A stretch of 64,000 nt of DNA, taken from Actinobacillus succinogenes 130Z (GTDB lineage Bacteria; Pseudomonadota; Gammaproteobacteria; Enterobacterales; Pasteurellaceae). The notes beneath the pieces are model-generated. The model did no database searches and had not been told where the DNA came from. It saw nothing but the letters and a program-made list of their open reading frames with translations. The position numbers and the translations under genes are program-made. Shown here piece by piece: positions 44,760 to 53,700 of the stretch. Positions within the stretch are counted from its first letter, which is position 1. Every line of letters begins with the position of its first letter. The stretch covers positions 1,240,001-1,304,000 of the forward strand of contig NC_009655.1 of assembly GCF_000017245.1 (NCBI RefSeq). The letters run 5' to 3'.

Positions 44760-45349
44760 TGTATTTATTTGATCTTTCTTTTTGGAATAGCTTTTTTGCC
44801 AATTTTTTTGCTGCATTGTTATTAGCGTTCTTGTTTTTTCTATTGAAAGAAAAAATTTTTAAACTACCTGATATTGCAGGAATATTTTATCTGAAGCAAA
44901 TTACGTCTGATACAACATATAAGCCCTATAAAGGAATGGAACTTCAATATGTACTCTCTTTAAGATTAGAAGGCAATAAAGTGCGAGGATCAGCAGAAAA
45001 AATATATGAAGATTCATCAAAAGGTAAAAAAGTTCCACATATAATTCATTACGAAGGAAAAGATAGAAGCATATGTAATGTAAGGGGAGATATTCAAAAA
45101 AGATACCTATCTTTTTATGATATATTGGTTTTTCACTCATTTGAAAGAAATGAGACTCGTAAATCAACAACTTATTATAAAGTTAGAGTGCGTAAAAAAT
45201 ATATTCTTTGTGGCGAATTAGTGTTTTATAAAGGAATTTTTGAATCTACAATAGCAAGCCAAAAAGGAACATTTAATATTGAAAAAAATAAATTTGAGCA
45301 AAAAGAACAATCTTATTACGATTTTAGTAAAATGTTTATTATACCTTAA
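44759..45349 (+). CDS. Unknown membrane-anchored protein of an AT-rich pair
   Basis: A 196-residue protein I do not recognise. The ATG at 44759 overlaps the hrpA stop and follows AGGGGAG (44743-44749). One hydrophobic segment (about residues 8-29) is followed by KEKIFKL and a charged cytoplasmic-type domain rich in predicted beta strands (YVLSLRLEGNKVRGSAEKI, DILVFHSFE, YILCGELVFYKGIF, ending GTFNIEKNKF). Alternating strands and Gly turns suggest a small barrel or lipocalin-like fold; that is inference. Base composition is far more AT-rich than hrpA and idn genes, and I saw no uptake signal. The last 71 bases overlap the GT51 gene in another frame. Confidence 0.7.
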   Translation: MYLFDLSFWNSFFANFFAALLLAFLFFLLKEKIFKLPDIAGIFYLKQITSDTTYKPYKGMELQYVLSLRLEGNKVRGSAEKIYEDSSKGKKVPHIIHYEGKDRSICNVRGDIQKRYLSFYDILVFHSFERNETRKSTTYYKVRVRKKYILCGELVFYKGIFESTIASQKGTFNIEKNKFEQKEQSYYDFSKMFIIP

Positions 45350-45926
45350 CAGTGTTCCTTTACTTATTTTAGGAATAATCTTGCTTAAACTTGATGTTAA
45401 TGGAATTAAGACAGATTTAGAAAAATTAAAATTATGTGTGTACGATCATTCGAATAAATTTCTTCCCTATCAATTTATTGAATATTTAGTAGCTGCTGAA
45501 GATCATAGGTTTAAACTTCATAATGGCGTTGATTTTATTGCTGTTTTAAGAGTTCTTTATATATATTTAAGATATCGAAAATATCAAGGAGCAAGTACAA
45601 TTGAGCAGCAATTTGTTAGAGTTATAACAGGCAGGTATGAGCGAACTACAAGAAGAAAAATAAGAGAACAGATCCTTGCTTTATTGTTGGTTTATTATAT
45701 AAAAGATAAGAATTTAATTGCTAAAAGCTATCTTTATGTTGCATTTTATGGTTCAGGATTAAATGGTTTAAGTAGTTTTCTAATCAGGAAAAATATGCAT
45801 CTTGAATATTTTTCTAACGAAGAAATTATATCTTTAGTTTCAAGACTAAAATATCCAGAGCCACTAGTAAAGTCGATAACTTGGGAAGATAAAATAAAAA
45901 ATAGAGTTTTTTTATACAAAGAATAG
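45279..45926 (+). CDS. Stand-alone GT51 peptidoglycan glycosyltransferase-like protein
   Basis: A 215-residue protein beginning at TTG 45279 (AAGGAA nine bases before). One hydrophobic segment (about 15-38) anchors it. GT51 motifs are present in order: AAEDHRFKLHNG (catalytic Glu74), GASTIEQQFVR (104-114), RKIREQ (Glu130, second catalytic position), KDKNLIAKSYLYVAFYGSG (142-160) and FSNEEIISLVSRLKYPE. The usual Glu in the ILExYLN motif is changed to Lys-Ser. GT51 enzymes polymerise lipid II glycan chains. This is smaller than MtgA (about 240) and has no transpeptidase domain. It is AT-rich like its overlapping partner, unlike the flanking genes, suggesting acquisition by transfer. Confidence 0.8.
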   Translation: MKKINLSKKNNLITILVKCLLYLNSVPLLILGIILLKLDVNGIKTDLEKLKLCVYDHSNKFLPYQFIEYLVAAEDHRFKLHNGVDFIAVLRVLYIYLRYRKYQGASTIEQQFVRVITGRYERTTRRKIREQILALLLVYYIKDKNLIAKSYLYVAFYGSGLNGLSSFLIRKNMHLEYFSNEEIISLVSRLKYPEPLVKSITWEDKIKNRVFLYKE

Positions 45927-46210
45927 ATATGTTAAATATTTAGTATAACATATGAGGGTGCACGTCTCCCTGATAGTGTGCGTCTCCCGACGCGTGCCTT
46001 TTTCATAATTTAACTACACCTCAGGAAACGTGCGCTAGCAACATATTAGGTCTAAATGAAAAAAGTGCGGTCAATAAATTATGAGTTTTTTTTTGACTGT
46101 TGTTTTTTATTTCCACTGCAATTAATTTTGACCGTAGGGCGGATCCTGTGCCCGCCCCTACGAATCTTAAAAAACATTTTGTTTTCTGACCGCACTTTTC
46201 AATGGGAGTT
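45927..46210. repeat. Intergenic region with decayed palindromic repeat and hairpins
   Basis: A hairpin ATATGTTA/TAACATAT (45927-45953) directly follows the GT51 gene. Then comes a second copy of the palindrome seen at 23930: GCGTCTCCCGACGCGTGCCTTTTTCAT... is shared (from 45980), while the right arm (46014-46035) differs from the intact copy at five of 22 bases, mostly G to A or C to T. An imperfect inverted repeat CGTAGGGCGG/CCGCCCCTACG (46133-46162) and two uptake signals of opposite orientation (near 46063 and 46189) complete it. No gene was found. Confidence 0.65.
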
Positions 46211-46726
46211 TTACAGATAAGGTTTTAGCGCCTGAACGCAGTTTTCCACCACTTCTTCAAATGTGCCGCTGACATCGATAGGAATGACATCGGTTTCGTC
46301 TGCTTGCGGAACTTCCAGCGTATCGAACTGGCTTTTCAGCATTTCTTCTTTCATATAATGCCCTTTACGTCGGCGCATGCGTTCAAGAATTAACTCGAAA
46401 CTGCCGTGCAGGAACAAAAATTTTACGCTGTCGTTACCGTCGCGGATGAGATCGCGGTATTTTTTCTTCAACGCGGAACACACGATAATGCCCACTTCGC
46501 TTTTATGTTCCAGACTGAATGCGGCGTCACGAATGCGTTCCAGCCACGGGCGGCGATCATCGTCGTTTAAGGGATGCCCTTCCCCCATTTTGATAATGTT
46601 GGCGCGCGGATGTAAATCGTCGCCGTCGATTAATTTAATCCCCAAACGGCGCGCCACTTCCGTGCCTACCGAGGTTTTCCCTGTGCTGGATACACCCATC
46701 AAAATAAAACTTTTACCTTTCGACAT
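46211..46726 (-). CDS. idnK: Gluconokinase, IdnK/GntK type
   Basis: A cytosolic kinase that makes 6-phosphogluconate from gluconate and ATP. The P-loop GVSSTGKTS is at 11-19; DGDDLHP, GHPLNDDDRRPWLERI, CSALKKKYRD and LKSQFDTLEVPQADE are family signatures. Length is 171. It is divergent from idnD, like E. coli idnK, and shares a control region with two operators and two CRP-like sites. Its product feeds the Entner-Doudoroff or pentose phosphate route. Confidence 0.93.
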   Translation of the reverse strand: MSKGKSFILMGVSSTGKTSVGTEVARRLGIKLIDGDDLHPRANIIKMGEGHPLNDDDRRPWLERIRDAAFSLEHKSEVGIIVCSALKKKYRDLIRDGNDSVKFLFLHGSFELILERMRRRKGHYMKEEMLKSQFDTLEVPQADETDVIPIDVSGTFEEVVENCVQALKPYL

Positions 46727-46776
46727 GTTTATTTCTCCGTAATTTTTTTATTTACCATAACAAAAAAATATCAATC

Positions 46777-46790
46777 TGTTACCAGTAACA
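46777..46790. promoter_or_regulatory. GntR/IdnR-type operator near idnK
   Basis: TGTTACCAGTAACA is a near-perfect 14-base palindrome, 50 bases before the idnK start. The same motif with one central difference recurs at 46919. LacI-family regulators GntR and IdnR of E. coli bind sites of this kind. Confidence 0.75.
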
Positions 46791-46798
46791 TTTATTTT

Positions 46799-46814
46799 TG
46801 TGATCAATATCACA
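46799..46814. promoter_or_regulatory. CRP site between idnK and idnD
   Basis: TGTGA-TCAATA-TCACA has both half-sites perfect. It indicates catabolite control of the divergent idn genes. Confidence 0.8.
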
Positions 46815-46860
46815 ATAATTTTTTATATTTACCTGCATTATACTTAAATAATCAAAATAA

Positions 46861-46876
46861 TTTGAAGTGGATCACA
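46861..46876. promoter_or_regulatory. Second CRP-like site on the idnD side
   Basis: TTTGA-AGTGGA-TCACA matches the CRP half-sites at nine of ten bases, 75 bases before the idnD start. Confidence 0.6.
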
Positions 46877-46918
46877 GTTTTACATTTTGTTAATTTACTC
46901 TTTTCATGAAAAAAGATA

Positions 46919-46932
46919 TGTTACTGGTAACA
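46919..46932. promoter_or_regulatory. GntR/IdnR-type operator before idnD
   Basis: TGTTACTGGTAACA, the partner of the site at 46777, lies nine bases before the idnD ribosome site (AGGAGA). At this place a bound repressor would block initiation or early elongation. Confidence 0.75.
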
Positions 46933-46951
46933 ATCAAACAAGGAGAATCTT

Positions 46952-47995
46952 ATGAAACTCGAAACCCTTTCTTGTGTTGTTAACGGCAAAAACGATGTGG
47001 ATGTCATCACACAACACCTTGATTATGATGAAAACAGTCAGGAACAAACCTTAGTGCAAATCACCCGCGGGGGCATTTGCGGTTCCGATTTGCATTATTA
47101 CCAGCACGGTAAAGTGGGTAATTTTGAAGTCAAACACCCGATGATTTTAGGCCATGAAGTGATTGGTAAAATCGTGAAAACCAATGATCCGAAATTGTAT
47201 GCGGGGCAAAAAGTCGCCATCAATCCGAGCAAACCCTGTCAGCAATGCAAATACTGCCTATCCGGCGAAACCAACCAATGCGAAACCATGCGTTTCTTCG
47301 GCAGCGCCATGTACAACCCGCACGTGGACGGCGGTTTTACTCAATATAAAATCGTGGATAACGCGCAATGTATCGATTATCCGCAAGAGGCGTCCGATGA
47401 CGTGATGGCGTTCGCCGAACCTTTAGCCGTCACCATTCATGCGGCAAAACAAGCCGGTGATTTAACCGGTAAAAAAGTCTTTATTTCCGGTGTCGGGCCA
47501 ATCGGTTGCCTGGTGGTCGCTTCGGTGAAAGCCTTAGGTGCGGCGGAAATCGTGTGTGCGGATATGAGCCGGCGCTGCTTGGATTTAGCCTTAAAAATGG
47601 GGGCGACTAAAGCGTTGCATGCCGCCAATGACGATTTCTCCGTTTACGCTGAACACAAGGGATATTTCGACGTATCTTTTGAAGCTTCCGGTCATCCGTC
47701 TTCCGTCGAACGCTGTCTTGCGATAACCAAAGCACGCGGCACGCTAATTCAAGTAGGTATGGGCGGGGCGCTTCCGGAATTCAATATGATGACGCTGATC
47801 GCCAAAGAAATCAGCTGGAAAGGATCCTTCCGCTTTATCGAAGAATTCAACACCGCCGTAGAATGGCTCAGCACGGGTAAAGTGAATCCGTTACCGTTAC
47901 TGTCTAAAGTTTTCGATTTCCGGCAACTTGAAGACGCGCTGAACGCGGCCTCAAACAAAGACGAAACGGCAAAAGTCCAACTCAGATTCGAATAA
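46952..47995 (+). CDS. idnD: L-idonate 5-dehydrogenase
   Basis: A zinc medium-chain dehydrogenase that oxidises L-idonate to 5-keto-D-gluconate. Catalytic-zinc residues Cys43 (GGICGSDLHYY) and His68-Glu69 (GHEV) and the structural-zinc cysteines 96, 99, 102 and 110 are all present. The NAD(P) motif GVGPIG and ARGTLIQVGMGG follow. It is very close to E. coli IdnD throughout (347 against 343 residues). AGGAGAATCTT precedes the ATG. It is first in idnDOT. Confidence 0.95.
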   Translation: MKLETLSCVVNGKNDVDVITQHLDYDENSQEQTLVQITRGGICGSDLHYYQHGKVGNFEVKHPMILGHEVIGKIVKTNDPKLYAGQKVAINPSKPCQQCKYCLSGETNQCETMRFFGSAMYNPHVDGGFTQYKIVDNAQCIDYPQEASDDVMAFAEPLAVTIHAAKQAGDLTGKKVFISGVGPIGCLVVASVKALGAAEIVCADMSRRCLDLALKMGATKALHAANDDFSVYAEHKGYFDVSFEASGHPSSVERCLAITKARGTLIQVGMGGALPEFNMMTLIAKEISWKGSFRFIEEFNTAVEWLSTGKVNPLPLLSKVFDFRQLEDALNAASNKDETAKVQLRFE

Positions 47996-48006
47996 GGAAA
48001 TACAAC

Positions 48007-48771
48007 ATGAGCGATTTATTCTCACTAAAAAACAAACATATTTTAATCACCGGTTCCACCCGCGGCATCGGTCGTTTACTTGCTCAAGGCGTTGCCGAAC
48101 ACGGTGCCGAAGTCATTATCAACGGCACCAATCAGGAAAAAGCGCAACAGGTCGCGGACGAATTAACGGCGCAGGGCTTAAAAGCTTATGCCGTCGCTTT
48201 CGACGTAACCGATTCGCAAGCGGTGCAACAAGCGGTCGATCACATTGAAAAAGACATCGGTCCGATCGATGTATTAATCAACAACGCCGGTATTCAGCGT
48301 CGTCACCCGTTCTGCGAATTTCCGGAAAAAGATTTCGACGACATCGTAAAAGTCAACCAAAAAGCGGTGTTTATCGTTTCTCAGGCGGTGGCGCGTTACA
48401 TGGTGAAACGTAATCGGGGCAAAATTATCAACATCGGTTCAATGCAAAGCGAACTGGGGCGCGACACCATCACTCCTTATGCCGCCTCCAAAGGTGCGGT
48501 GAAAATGTTAACCCGCGGTATGTGTGTGGAACTCGCCCGTTATAACATTCAGGTAAACGGTATCGCACCGGGTTATTTCGCCACCGAACTCACTCAACCT
48601 TTAGTGGAAAACAAAGAATTCAGCGAATGGTTGTGTAAACGGACGCCGGCCGCCCGTTGGGGAGATCCGAAAGAACTGATCGGCGCCGCCGTATTTTTAT
48701 CCGCCGCAGCTTCCGATTTCGTTAACGGACACTTGCTGTTCGTAGACGGCGGAATGTTAGCCGCAGTATAG
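48007..48771 (+). CDS. idnO: Gluconate 5-dehydrogenase (5-keto-D-gluconate reductase)
   Basis: A short-chain dehydrogenase that reduces 5-ketogluconate to gluconate, the substrate of IdnK. The cofactor motif GSTRGIG (Gly16, 20, 22), NNAG near 94 and the catalytic set Ser145, Tyr158, Lys162 (YAASK) are present. Length is 254, as in E. coli IdnO. It begins 11 bases after idnD, with AAGGAAAT before the ATG. Confidence 0.95.
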   Translation: MSDLFSLKNKHILITGSTRGIGRLLAQGVAEHGAEVIINGTNQEKAQQVADELTAQGLKAYAVAFDVTDSQAVQQAVDHIEKDIGPIDVLINNAGIQRRHPFCEFPEKDFDDIVKVNQKAVFIVSQAVARYMVKRNRGKIINIGSMQSELGRDTITPYAASKGAVKMLTRGMCVELARYNIQVNGIAPGYFATELTQPLVENKEFSEWLCKRTPAARWGDPKELIGAAVFLSAAASDFVNGHLLFVDGGMLAAV

Positions 48772-48793
48772 TATAAGGAAAGGAGAACATTCC

Positions 48794-50143
48794 ATGTTGA
48801 TTTTTATTTTAATCGCATCCATTACGCTTCTGCTCATCCTGATTATGAAATTTAAGGTGCATGCGTTTGTCGCCTTGGTTTTAGTGAGCTTTTTGACCGC
48901 ACTTGCCACCGGTATGCCGGTGAACAAAATCGTGCCGACCCTGCTCGGCGGATTCGGTAGTACCTTAGCAGCGGTTGCCTTGCTGGTAGGTTTGGGCGCG
49001 ATGATCGGTCGCCTGCTGGAAATTACCGGCGGAGCAAAAGTGCTGGCGGATTCCCTCATCAATAAATTCGGTGAAGAAAGAGCGCCGTTCGCATTGGGCG
49101 TCGCCTCATTCCTGTTCGGTTTTCCGATTTTCTTTGATGCCGGTTTAGTGGTGATGTTGCCGATTATCTTCAGTGTGGCGAAACAATTCGGCGGTTCTCT
49201 GTTCCGTTATGCCTTCCCGGCCGCCGGTGCCTTCGCCGTCACCCATGCCTTCCTGCCGCCGCATCCGGGCCCGGTTGCCGCCGGTGACATTTTAGGCGCC
49301 AACATCGGCTTATTACTGATTGTCGCTTTAATTGTGGCGATTCCTACTTGGTATTTTGCGGCGTATTTATACGGTACGTTCTTAGGTAAAAAATTCCATT
49401 TGGATTTACCGAAATCGTTCCTGAACTCCGCACCAATCAATGAAACCGCGGTGATGAATCCGCCGAGTTTCCGCAAAGTATTATTCATTTTACTATTGCC
49501 GTTATTCCTCATTATGCTGGACACGGTATTAAATACCTTAGCCGTAATGAAAATCGTCGACGGTTCCGCACTATGGGTGGAAAGCTTACGGTTACTGGGT
49601 AAAACGCCGATCGCCTTGCTGATTACTTTGCTTGTCACCATTGTCTTGCTGAAAGAACAACGCAGCGTAGAACAAATCGAAAAAATCTGTGACAACGCTT
49701 TAGGTCCGATTTGTTCCATCGTGTTAGTCACCGGTGCGGGCGGGATGTTCGGCGGCGTTTTACGTGCCAGCGGTATCGGCGATGTGTTAGCGGAAATGTT
49801 GTCCGACACCGGTATGCCGGTGATTGTCGCCGCCTTCCTGATTTCCACCGCGTTACGGGTGGCGCAAGGTTCGGCAACGGTGGCCATTACCACCACATCC
49901 GCCTTAGTGGCGCCGATGGTAGCGGCTTCAACGGGATTAAGCGAATTCGATTTATGTTTTATCGTGATTTCCATCGCCTCCGGCGCCACCGTATTGGCTC
50001 ACGTGAACGACAGCGGCTTCTGGCTGGTCAGCCGTTTCCTGGAAATCGACACCAAAACCATGTTCAAAACCTGGACGGTGCAGGAAACCTTAATCGGCTT
50101 GGTCGGTTTCGGCATTTCTTTGGTCGGTTCGATTATTCTGTAG
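48794..50143 (+). CDS. idnT: L-idonate/gluconate transporter, GntP family
   Basis: An inner-membrane H+ symporter with about 12 hydrophobic segments over 449 residues (E. coli IdnT 439). GntP signatures are visible: VGLGAMIGRLLEITGGAK near 70, FDAGLVVMLPI near 115, THAFLPPHPGPVAA near 150, and AHVNDSGFWLVSRFLEID near 405. AAGGAAAGGAG precedes the ATG. It completes a transporter-dehydrogenase-reductase-kinase path from external idonate to 6-phosphogluconate. The regulator gene idnR, which follows idnT in E. coli, is not here. Confidence 0.94.
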   Translation: MLIFILIASITLLLILIMKFKVHAFVALVLVSFLTALATGMPVNKIVPTLLGGFGSTLAAVALLVGLGAMIGRLLEITGGAKVLADSLINKFGEERAPFALGVASFLFGFPIFFDAGLVVMLPIIFSVAKQFGGSLFRYAFPAAGAFAVTHAFLPPHPGPVAAGDILGANIGLLLIVALIVAIPTWYFAAYLYGTFLGKKFHLDLPKSFLNSAPINETAVMNPPSFRKVLFILLLPLFLIMLDTVLNTLAVMKIVDGSALWVESLRLLGKTPIALLITLLVTIVLLKEQRSVEQIEKICDNALGPICSIVLVTGAGGMFGGVLRASGIGDVLAEMLSDTGMPVIVAAFLISTALRVAQGSATVAITTTSALVAPMVAASTGLSEFDLCFIVISIASGATVLAHVNDSGFWLVSRFLEIDTKTMFKTWTVQETLIGLVGFGISLVGSIIL

Positions 50144-50164
50144 AATCATTATTTTTAATTAATT

Positions 50165-50205
50165 AAGTGCGGTCAAAAATCATTGAGTTTTTGACCGCAC
50201 TTTTT
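50165..50205 (+). terminator. Terminator of idnDOT built from an inverted uptake-signal pair
   Basis: AAGTGCGGTCAAAAA (50165-50179) and TTTTTGACCGCACTT (50188-50202) form a 15-bp stem with an eight-base loop and a T run. Both arms contain the complete uptake signal. Confidence 0.9.
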
Positions 50206-50753
50206 GATCCGTTCATTTTTTTGCTTGTGCAAAGAAAACTAACCAAAAGAACCCCTGACTTCGACGCTTTTCTTCGCTTGGTTGAAATTTTCTTCACGGA
50301 AAATAAGCAAACTCGCTTCGCTCAAACAAACTTATTTTCCTGAAAATTTCAAGCCGCTCAGGCGTCTCAAACGGGGAAATACCAATCTAATAAAAAACAT
50401 CCGAATTTTTCGCCCGCGCCTTCGCAAGTTACATTGACAAAAATCGTCCGTCGTGAAACTTTTCGAAGGAGAAAAATTTACTTGATTTTACAATTTAACA
50501 AAAAAATCGGTAAAAAATTAACCGCACTTTTCCCCCTTGAAGCCTTGTTTTGTCTATATTTTGAGCAATTTATTGATATTGCTTCTCACCTTCGGAAAAA
50601 AATTCAAATTTTTTATGATTTTTGTAAATATTTCTTTGCACTTGCAATAAATTAGTTAGATAATTATGTCAATTAGTAGTAATAGCTGTAACTACCATAA
50701 TTTCCGAGCAAATTTGCGCAGGATATTTTAGGAATTTTTATAAGGGATCCACT
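50206..50753. repeat. Long intergenic region with half-copy of the purH-purD repeat
   Basis: From 50221 to 50385 the sequence follows the right half of the element at 36362-36822 (read in reverse): TTGCTTGTGCAAAG, a CCCCTGACTTC stretch, then a stem whose loop is AAACTCGCTTCGCTCAAACA (50309-50328) and GCCGCTCAGGCGTCTCAAACGGGG. The remaining 370 bases are AT-rich and must contain the promoter of the giant adhesin; no box pair was convincing. A 73-codon frame (50434-50655) has no ribosome site or family features and was not called. Confidence 0.65.
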
Positions 50754-53700
50754 ATGAATCACATCTATAAAGTCATCTGGAACAAAACCACTCAATCTTT
50801 AGTTGTTGTCTCTGAATTATGTAAAGCAAAAGGCAAAACCAAAAGCCGTACTTCCGGGCTTAATGTCGGTAAGTTAGTTAATTCGCATCTTATCGCGTTG
50901 TCTCTTATTACCTCCGGCGCGGCAATATTGGGCGGTACGCTCTATGCGCCCGAAGCATGGGCGACCAGTAACAATTATAAAGGTATTTCCATCGGTTATA
51001 TTTCTAACGGATACGTTATCGAAACTAATGCCGCTGCAAATGCGAGCTATTATGGTCGGAACGATAGCGGAACATTAATTGTAAGTTATCGTAACCCCGG
51101 CAGTTTGTCTTATGAAAATGCAAGCAGTGCCAATACCAATAATGATGATTACTCAAGTTATCGGACGTGGGGCGTCGCTATTGGTAACGGTTCTAATGCG
51201 ATTAGTTATGATAGTACCCGTGATTTATATTTTTCGAACGGGATTGCGATAGGCGATCTGTCTACTGCTACGGGCGGTTCATCCGTTTCCATCGGCGGAC
51301 TATCGAAAGCTACGGGACAAAGTTCAATGGCGTTGGGTATTGCGTCTTATGCGTCAGGATTTAATTCTCTTGCCATGATGCGAAATTCGGCGGCGGTCGG
51401 TAATTATTCGGCCGCCATCGGTACGACGGCTTGGGCGAACGGTACCGGTTCGGTTGCGATGGGGGCTTCGGCAACGGCAAAAGGGCATTCATCTATCGCT
51501 ATCGGCAGCACGGAATTAGAAACCCGCACGGTTTATTCTTCGGGAACTTCAACCGATGCTTTAACTTATAACGGTGATACTAATACCCAAAGTATCGGTG
51601 ATCGTTCTATTGCTATCGGGACAGCGGCGAAAACAAACGGTGATGATTCATTATCGCTTGGCTCTAATGCGACTACAGGTAATTTTACTACGTCAAGCGG
51701 CAATACTACGGCAGTTGTCGACCAGGCGGCTAAGCATGCTATAGCGATCGGTTCGAATGCGCATGCGATGGGGGTTTCTTCGTTTGCTATCGGTGGCGAC
51801 TCAACGGCAAAAAATGATAAAGCGGTTGCTTTCGGTGTAAATTCTACTGCGACAGGAGAAGGATCCATCGCATTCGGTACGGATACGGTGAGTAACGGAA
51901 GTAATGCCGTTGCAATCGGCTTATCCGCAAATTCGACCGGACAAGACGTAACGGCTATCGGTTCTAACGCTCAGGCGGCGGGTGACAGAACCAGCGCTAT
52001 CGGGGCAAATGCAATCGCTTCCGGCACAGGGGCTTCCGCGGTGGGTGCCAATGCACAAGCAACCGGTGAGGAAGCCGCCGCTGTAGGTGGAAATGCTCGG
52101 GCTTTGGGTGCATATGATGTCGCTGTAGGCGGAACGGCCAAAACGGCGGAAAACCACTCAAATCAAATTGCTATCGGCTACAATGCCGAAACTTCCGGTG
52201 ATATGGCCGTGGCTATCGGTGAGGGTTCCCGGGCTACGGCAAATGAGACAATGGCTTTCGGTCGGGCGGCTAATGCCAGTGTTAGCGGCGCCATTGCATT
52301 TGGTTTACAGTCAACGGCGAACGGCACCGGCGCACTTGCTTTTGGTCAGAATACAATTTCTTCAGGTGTGAATTCTATCGCACTGGGTGCTACTGCCAAT
52401 GCAACGACTGATGGTGCAATCGCTATCGGTGATGACTCTCAGGCGACGAATAGTGATACCTTAGCTCTGGGGAAAAATACCCGTGCAAAAGGTGAGCAGA
52501 GTACTGCTGTCGGTAATTCCGCTCAGGCTTTACAAAATTCTTCCACTGCACTCGGCAATAATGCCAATGCCAGTGCGGTATTTAGTACGGCGTTAGGAAC
52601 GGGTACTAAAGCTTCAAACAATGCCTCTACTGCATTGGGTAACGATGCTAACGCGTCCGGTTTTTCCGCCTTTGCCGCAAGTCTTAATGCAAGCGCTTCA
52701 GGTTACGCGGCTAATGCCATCGGCTTTAACGCCGTATCTTCCAACCAGAGTACGATAGCTTTCGGTACCAACAGTACGGCAGCGGGCGAACGTTCTATTT
52801 CGCTGGGATATAACACGACTACGACTTTCCAGGATTCCGTTGCAATGGGTACCAACGCCAGTGCAGTCGGTAGCGCCGCTGTCGCTATCGGTGCGGAATC
52901 GGTGGCAAAAAATGATGATCCGGGTAAAACAAACGGAGCAACGGCAATCGGTTCGAAAGCTAATGCTACGGGTAATCAGTCTGTCGCTATCGGAGCGGCA
53001 TCTAAATCCGGCGAACAGGCAACGGCAATCGGTAACGATGCCAATGCTTACGGATTCGGTTCAATCGTTATCGGCGGTGACGATTCCGGTTCAAGTATTA
53101 ATAATGATCCTTATGCTTCAGGTTCGCCATATGGATTTATCGATACAAAAGAAGTTTATCGTCGTTCTGTTGCAACAGGTGTTGCCGCCGTTGCCGTTGG
53201 TGTACACGCGCAATCATTAAGTAACGGTTCTACTGCAATCGGTGTACTTGCTACTGCCGGTGATGAAACGGACACGGCAACAAACGTAGAGACAGCTACG
53301 GCGGCGACGGAAGCCACCGCCATCGGTGCGTTAGCGCGCGCCAGAAATCTTCGTTCTACCGCAATCGGTTATCAAGCGACATCTTTGGGCGATCATGGAA
53401 GTGCCATCGGTTCTAATGCTACGGCAAACTCAGCAGATTCCATGGCAATGGGGTCAAATTCTACGGCGACAGGAGAAGGATCTTTAGCTGCCGGTTTCAA
53501 TGCGACCACTGAAGGTTTAAATGCCCTTGCCATTGGTAGCAGCGCACAGGCATTGGCAGAAAATGCCATCTCGATCGGTACGGGCAATATCGTAACGGGT
53601 AAAAATTCAGGGGCGATCGGTGATCCGACAACAATTTCAGGTGAAGGATCTTACAGTTTAGGTAACAACAATACGATTCCTGATGATAATTCAACTGTTA

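Noticed and set aside
50434..50655. A 73-codon frame before the adhesin
   Set aside because: No ribosome site, AT-rich random-looking protein, inside a repeat-bearing intergenic region.
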